DNA of 9,834 nt, from positions 1 to 9,834 of the forward strand of contig JAOUFA010000110.1 in the NCBI GenBank assembly GCA_029858545.1, in the 5' to 3' direction. This stretch comes from Betaproteobacteria bacterium. Lineage in GTDB: Bacteria; Pseudomonadota; Gammaproteobacteria; Burkholderiales; SG8-39. Below are positions 7,282-9,834 of the stretch, in pieces. Position numbers and translations under genes: made by a program. Below the pieces are notes generated by a model. The model saw nothing but the letters and a program-made list of their open reading frames with translations, was not told the DNA's origin and searched no databases. Within the stretch, counting starts at the first letter, position 1. Each line of letters opens with the position of its first letter.

Positions 7282-7288
7282 TCAACCT

Positions 7289-8113
7289 TTAGCGCAGCAG
7301 CGTGAGGACCGACTGGGGAACGGCGTTCGCTTGCGCGAGCATCGCCGTGCCGGCCTGTTGCAGGATCTGGCCGCGCGACAGGTTGGCGGTTTCCTGCGCG
7401 AAGTCGGCGTCCATGATCCGGCTGCGTGCCGAAGCCTGGTTCTCGGCCGAGATCTGCAGGCTGCCGATCACCGACTCGAAACGGTTCTGGTAGGCGCCGT
7501 AGTTGGCGCGCTCACCGTTGACGGTGTCGAGCGCGGTGTCGATCAGGTCGATCGCCGCGGTCGCGTTGGCCGCCGAAGTGATATCGGTGGCGGTCACCGC
7601 GGTGACCGCGGCCGCTGCCGACATGTCGGTGGTGGTGACGTCGATCGTGTCGGTGGAATCCGCGCCGACCTGGAAGGTCAGCGTGCCGGCGTCCGCGCCG
7701 ACGATCGCCTGGCCGTTGAACTTGGTGTTCGCGAGCACGCGGCCGATTTCCGCGCCGAGCTGCTGGAACTCGGAGTCGAGGTTGGTGCGGTCGCCGACGC
7801 CGTTGGTGGCGTTGGCCGACTGCACGGCGAGTTCACGCATGCGCTGGAACATGTCGCCGACCTTGGAAAGCGCGCCTTCGGCGGTCTGCGACAGCGAGAT
7901 CGCGTCGTTCGAATTGCGGATCGCGACGTTCATGCCGCGCACCTGGGCGTTCATCCTTTCGGCGATCGCGAGGCCGGCCGAGTCGTCCTTCGCGCTGTTG
8001 ACGCGCAGGCCCGAGGACAGGCGCTGCATCGCGGTCGCGAGGCCGGATTGCGATACCGACAGGTTGCGTTGTGCGTTGAGGGAGTAGAGGTTGGTATTGA
8101 CGATTGAGGGCAT
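7289..8113 (-). CDS. fliC: Flagellin FliC
   Basis: This is the filament subunit. The 274-residue protein has both conserved polymerisation ends: SIVNTNLYSLNAQRNL (3-18) and RLSSGLRVNSAKDDSAGLAI (31-50) at the N-terminus, and ANLSRGQILQQAGTAMLAQAN (243-263, key parts) to LTLLR at the C-terminus. The central variable part (about 140-195) is only ~55 residues, Ala/Thr-rich, so the outer D2/D3 domains of enteric flagellin (~495 residues) are absent. QRMRELAVQ (90-98) matches the segment recognised by TLR5 in other flagellins. The ATG at 8113 has a strong ribosome binding site (AAAGGAG, 7-bp spacer). The open frame continues upstream to 8974, but that extension runs through the promoter and over flhD and has no flagellin similarity. 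A sigma-28-type promoter lies about 135 bp upstream. Nearby FliS is its chaperone. Confidence 0.97.
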   Translation of the reverse strand: MPSIVNTNLYSLNAQRNLSVSQSGLATAMQRLSSGLRVNSAKDDSAGLAIAERMNAQVRGMNVAIRNSNDAISLSQTAEGALSKVGDMFQRMRELAVQSANATNGVGDRTNLDSEFQQLGAEIGRVLANTKFNGQAIVGADAGTLTFQVGADSTDTIDVTTTDMSAAAAVTAVTATDITSAANATAAIDLIDTALDTVNGERANYGAYQNRFESVIGSLQISAENQASARSRIMDADFAQETANLSRGQILQQAGTAMLAQANAVPQSVLTLLR

Positions 8114-8120
8114 GGTGTGA

Positions 8121-8127
8121 CTCCTTT
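8121..8127 (-). promoter_or_regulatory. Strong ribosome binding site of fliC
   Basis: AAAGGAG on the minus strand lies 7 bp before the ATG at 8113. It is the best Shine-Dalgarno match in the window, in keeping with high flagellin output, and it decides the start against the longer upstream open frame. Confidence 0.85.
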
Positions 8128-8247
8128 CGAGATTGGCAAGTGGTTCGGTCCGCCAGTCCTCGGGAAACTCCCGCCGTACCGCAGCGCTTCTCCCTTGACC
8201 GGCAACTTCGGCTCGCGTCACCCGGACTCGAACCGCCGTTGCAGGCT

Positions 8248-8275
8248 TTATCGGTAGCCGGCGCGCGAAACTTGA
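8248..8275 (-). promoter_or_regulatory. Sigma-28 (FliA) type promoter of fliC
   Basis: On the minus strand, TCAAGTTT (8275-8268) is followed after 12 bp by ACCGATAA (8255-8248). The consensus is TAAAGTTT-N11-GCCGATAA, so the -35 matches 7 of 8 bases, the -10 matches 7 of 8, and the spacer is one base longer. The start site would be near 8241, giving a ~128-nt leader. Flagellin genes are the standard sigma-28 target. The match is seen; activity is inferred. Confidence 0.7.
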
Positions 8276-8402
8276 GGCCGCCCCCAAACGGCGTGCTCCG
8301 GCGAGAGCGCTCCGGCCGCTTGCACGCCGCCGCTCGAATTGCAAGATCAGGTTAAGCGCGACGGCCCGACCCCGAAGGTCCGAAGAGAGCGTGGCACAGG
8401 CC

Positions 8403-8514
8403 CCAATTCGCGCTTTTTCCCTCTTGACGGCGGCCGTGGCGCGTGCGACGCGGGGGCCGGCGCCGCTAGCAGGTCTTCCTACACGGGCGCCGCGATTTCC
8501 TACGCGCGAATTGG
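8403..8514. repeat. 11-bp inverted repeat pair with 90-bp spacing
   Basis: CCAATTCGCGC at 8403-8413 is the exact reverse complement of GCGCGAATTGG at 8504-8514. Similarity continues imperfectly outward (GGCC before the left arm, CCC after the right arm). With 90 bp between arms, roughly nine helical turns, the arms could be two sites for one regulator rather than a single hairpin. They lie upstream of flhD and between the two divergent promoters. No known regulator box was recognised. Confidence 0.5.
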
Positions 8515-8526
8515 CCCGATTCGGAT

Positions 8527-8553
8527 TCAAGCAATCCGCGATTTGGCCGAATA
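8527..8553 (+). promoter_or_regulatory. Candidate sigma-28-type promoter of flhDC
   Basis: TCAA (8527-8530, followed by G) is separated by exactly 15 bp from GCCGAATA (8546-8553), which matches 6 of 8 bases of the sigma-28 -10 GCCGATAA. The -35 core and spacing are the same as in the motA candidate. Transcription would begin near 8560, leaving a ~46-nt leader with the GAGGAG ribosome binding site. The -10 overlaps a CGATTTGG repeat word. The last three bases of the -10 are off-consensus, so this is a moderate candidate. Confidence 0.4.
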
Positions 8554-8593
8554 TGGCGCCGCGTCCAACGAACACACAACCAGACACGAGACC

Positions 8594-8599
8594 GAGGAG
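8594..8599 (+). promoter_or_regulatory. Ribosome binding site of flhD
   Basis: GAGGAG lies 6 bp before the ATG at 8606. It decides this start against an upstream in-frame ATG at 8339, whose extension would run through the control region and has no FlhD similarity. Confidence 0.85.
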
Positions 8600-8605
8600 C
8601 TGTCC

Positions 8606-8941
8606 ATGAATCCCACCACGACCGAAGCGACCAGCAGCAAACTGCTCGAGGAAATCCGCGAAACCAATCTGGCCTATCTGATGCTCGCGCAGCATATGAT
8701 CCGCCAGGAGCGCGCCGAGTCGCTTTACCGGCTGGGAATCAGCGGCGAGCTGGCCGACATGATCGAGTCGCTGACCCCCGGGCAGCTGCTCAAGATCGCG
8801 GCGACCAACCTGCTCATGTGCCGGCTGCGTTTCGACGAGCAGATGGTCTGGAATCTTCTCACCGGCCATAGCCGCGATCGTTCGGCCGGCACCGCGCACG
8901 CCGGTATCCTGATGGCCGGCAAGCTCGCCGAAGTCGTATGA
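8606..8941 (+). CDS. flhD: Flagellar master transcriptional regulator subunit FlhD
   Basis: FlhD combines with FlhC as FlhD4C2 and activates the middle flagellar genes through sigma-70 RNA polymerase. The 111-residue protein matches the family in length and in its core: ETNLAYLMLAQHMI (19-32), RLGISGELADMI (42-53), LTPGQLLKIAATNLLMCRLRFD (56-77, key parts). Cys72 in NLLMC falls at the position of the cysteine that links FlhD dimers in the enteric protein. The ATG at 8606 has a GAGGAG ribosome binding site. The stop overlaps the flhC start by 4 bp (ATGA, 8938-8941), which couples translation and helps keep subunit output balanced. It is transcribed away from fliC, with a 492-bp control region between them. 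FliT, encoded in the other arm, restrains FlhDC in some bacteria. Confidence 0.95.
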   Translation: MNPTTTEATSSKLLEEIRETNLAYLMLAQHMIRQERAESLYRLGISGELADMIESLTPGQLLKIAATNLLMCRLRFDEQMVWNLLTGHSRDRSAGTAHAGILMAGKLAEVV

Positions 8942-9489
8942 ATGCCCGCGCCAAGAGCATCGTCGGCGATGCACGCGAAGTCGAGCGCGCCGCCGAGCTG
9001 ATCCGGCTGGGGGCCCGGCTCCAGCTGCTCGAGTCCGAAATCAACCTCTCGCGCGAGCGGCTGCTGCGGCTCTACAAGGAGATCCAGCGCAAGTCGCCGC
9101 CCAAGGGCATGCTGCCGTTCTCGACCGACTGGTTTACCGCCTGGCAACCGAACATCCACGCTTCGCTGTTCGCCAACATATATGAGTACCTCGACAAGTC
9201 GAGCGACCTGGAACAGATCGATGTGGTGATCCGCGCCTACCGTTTGTACCTCGAGCAGGTCGGTACGAGCGGACTGGAGCCGATCCTGTCGATTACCCGT
9301 GCCTGGCGGCTGGTCAAGTTCGTCGATGCCGGAATGATGTGCCTCGCCCCCTGCACCCGGTGTTCGGGGCGCTTCGTGCTGCACTCGGGCGACCTGCGCA
9401 ATCGTTTCGTCTGCGGGCTGTGCCACATGCCGGCGCGCGCGGGCAAGACCGCGGCGCGCAAGGCGAGGAGTGAGCTGATCGAGGCGTGA
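8938..9489 (+). CDS. flhC: Flagellar master transcriptional regulator subunit FlhC
   Basis: FlhC is the zinc-containing DNA-binding partner of FlhD. The 183-residue protein shows the family zinc site: C139-x2-C142 and C159-x2-C162, around APCTRCSGRF and FVCGLCHMP. An extra Cys135 lies just before. N-terminal helices contain AAELIRLGARLQLLE (18-32), and FSTDWFTAWQPNIHASLF (61-78) is strongly conserved. The C-terminal tail is Lys/Arg/Ala-rich. The ATG lies inside the end of flhD with no independent ribosome binding site of note, so translation should depend on flhD. It is followed after 94 bp by motA, which has its own promoter-like sequence. Confidence 0.95.
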   Translation: MNARAKSIVGDAREVERAAELIRLGARLQLLESEINLSRERLLRLYKEIQRKSPPKGMLPFSTDWFTAWQPNIHASLFANIYEYLDKSSDLEQIDVVIRAYRLYLEQVGTSGLEPILSITRAWRLVKFVDAGMMCLAPCTRCSGRFVLHSGDLRNRFVCGLCHMPARAGKTAARKARSELIEA

Positions 9490-9523
9490 AGCCGGAGCGA
9501 AGGCGGCGGCAAGCGGGCCGGGC

Positions 9524-9550
9524 TCAAGAATCCGGCGCGCGCGCCGACAA
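9524..9550 (+). promoter_or_regulatory. Sigma-28 (FliA) type promoter of motA
   Basis: TCAA (9524-9527, followed by G) is separated by exactly 15 bp from GCCGACAA (9543-9550). The -10 matches GCCGATAA in 7 of 8 bases and the -35 matches TAAA in 3 of 4. Transcription would start near 9557, about 27 nt before the motA GTG. Motor genes are usual sigma-28 targets in peritrichous bacteria, which fits. Confidence 0.65.
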
Positions 9551-9583
9551 TTCCTACAGGCTTTTCAATGGGGGTGGTCGCTC

Positions 9584-9834
9584 GTGCTGGTCATTCTGGG
9601 TTACATCATCGTTCTCGCATCGGTACTGGGCGGATTCGCGCTCGCCGGCGGGCACCTCGCGGCGATCTTCCAGCCGCTCGAGTTGCTGATCATCGGAGGG
9701 GCCGCGACCGGCGCCTTCATCACCGGCAATTCCGCCAAGGTGCTCAAGGCGACGCTCAAGGCGCTGCCGGGCGTGCTCTCGGGATCCAAGCATTCCAAGG
9801 CGAGCTACCTGGCGCTGATGGCTCTGCTGTTCTC
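9584..9834 (+). CDS. motA: Flagellar stator protein MotA, C-terminus cut by window edge
   Basis: MotA is the five-subunit part of the MotA5B2 proton channel that drives rotation at the inner membrane. The 83 residues present match MotA: first membrane helix at about 1-21 (LVILGYIIVLASVLGGFALAGG), a GGHLAAIFQPLELLIIGGAA stretch (21-41, key parts) leading into the second helix at about 33-50, then GNSAKVLKATLKALP at the start of the cytoplasmic part. The start is GTG at 9584: it gives the usual MLVILGY N-terminus and has a G-rich ribosome binding site (GGGGGTGG, 9570-9577) 6 bp upstream. The ATG at 9568 is out of frame. The remaining ~200 residues, including the charged loop that contacts FliG, are beyond the edge; motB would be expected next. 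Confidence 0.93.
   Translation, partial: MLVILGYIIVLASVLGGFALAGGHLAAIFQPLELLIIGGAATGAFITGNSAKVLKATLKALPGVLSGSKHSKASYLALMALLF

Larger units (their letters stand above)
8114..8605. promoter_or_regulatory. Divergent fliC / flhDC control region
   Basis: This 492-bp region has no credible gene. It separates the late filament run from the flhDC master operon. It contains the fliC sigma-28-type promoter (8248-8275), a candidate sigma-28-type promoter before flhD (8527-8553), an 11-bp inverted repeat pair (8403-8413 and 8504-8514), repeated CGAWTTG words, and a small hairpin (CGGATT-CAAGC-AATCCG, 8522-8538). No good sigma-70 promoter or FlhDC box was recognised. Its length suits a master regulator with several inputs. 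Confidence 0.7.

Noticed and set aside
8424..8452. TTGACG as a sigma-70 -35 element for flhDC
   Set aside because: At 16-18 bp downstream only GC-rich sequence is present, with nothing like TATAAT.
8114..8974. N-terminal extension of fliC to a start at 8974
   Set aside because: The extension covers the promoter region and overlaps flhD on the other strand; the flagellin N-terminus and the strong ribosome binding site sit at 8113.
9568..9570. ATG as the motA start
   Set aside because: It is out of frame with the MotA reading; GTG at 9584 gives the usual N-terminus and has a G-rich ribosome binding site.
1..9834. CRISPR arrays, tRNA or rRNA genes, insertion sequences
   Set aside because: No repeat-spacer pattern, tRNA-like structure, rRNA sequence, transposase motif or target-site duplication was seen; the window is filled with intact flagellar genes of even composition.

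Overview
The window is a stretch of flagellar and chemosensory-motility DNA from a GC-rich, flagellated betaproteobacterium. The presence of an FlhD/FlhC master regulator, a MotA beginning MLVILGY, and the order fliC-flaG-fliD-fliS-fliT-fliK followed by a stand-alone FlhB-tail gene all point to Betaproteobacteria, most likely the Rhodocyclales/Burkholderiales side; the exact genus cannot be read from the sequence. No RNA genes, insertion sequences or CRISPR arrays were seen.

Layout. From 8113 down to the left edge, nine genes lie head to tail on the minus strand: fliC (flagellin), flaG, fliD (filament cap), fliS and fliT (export chaperones), fliK (hook-length control), a small FlhB C-terminal-domain protein, a YcgR-type PilZ c-di-GMP receptor, and a membrane-bound Cache-PAS-GGDEF diguanylate cyclase cut off by the left edge. 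Gaps inside this run are 7-101 bp, and fliK and the FlhB-like gene overlap by 4 bp. On the plus strand from 8606 to the right edge lie flhD and flhC (4-bp overlap), then motA, cut off by the right edge. A 492-bp divergent intergenic region (8114-8605) separates the two arms.

How it fits together. FlhD4C2 would switch on the middle flagellar genes. FliK, probably with the FlhB-like tail protein, governs the switch from hook to filament export. FliS, FliT, FliD, FlaG and FliC then build the filament, MotA forms the stator, and the cyclase plus YcgR form a c-di-GMP brake module at the end of the same gene run. Promoter-like sequences of the flagellar sigma-28 type, all with a TCAAG -35 core, are seen upstream of fliC, motA, flhD and (weakest) fliS. 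If the flhD one is real, it would place the master regulator under feedback from the late sigma factor.

The most unusual structure not explained by genes is in the divergent region: a repeated CGAWTTG word in four copies, two of which form an 11-bp perfect inverted repeat 90 bp apart and one of which overlaps the putative flhD -10 element. Long open frames opposite the minus-strand genes (for example 66-2816 and 4866-6932) are treated as GC-driven shadows.
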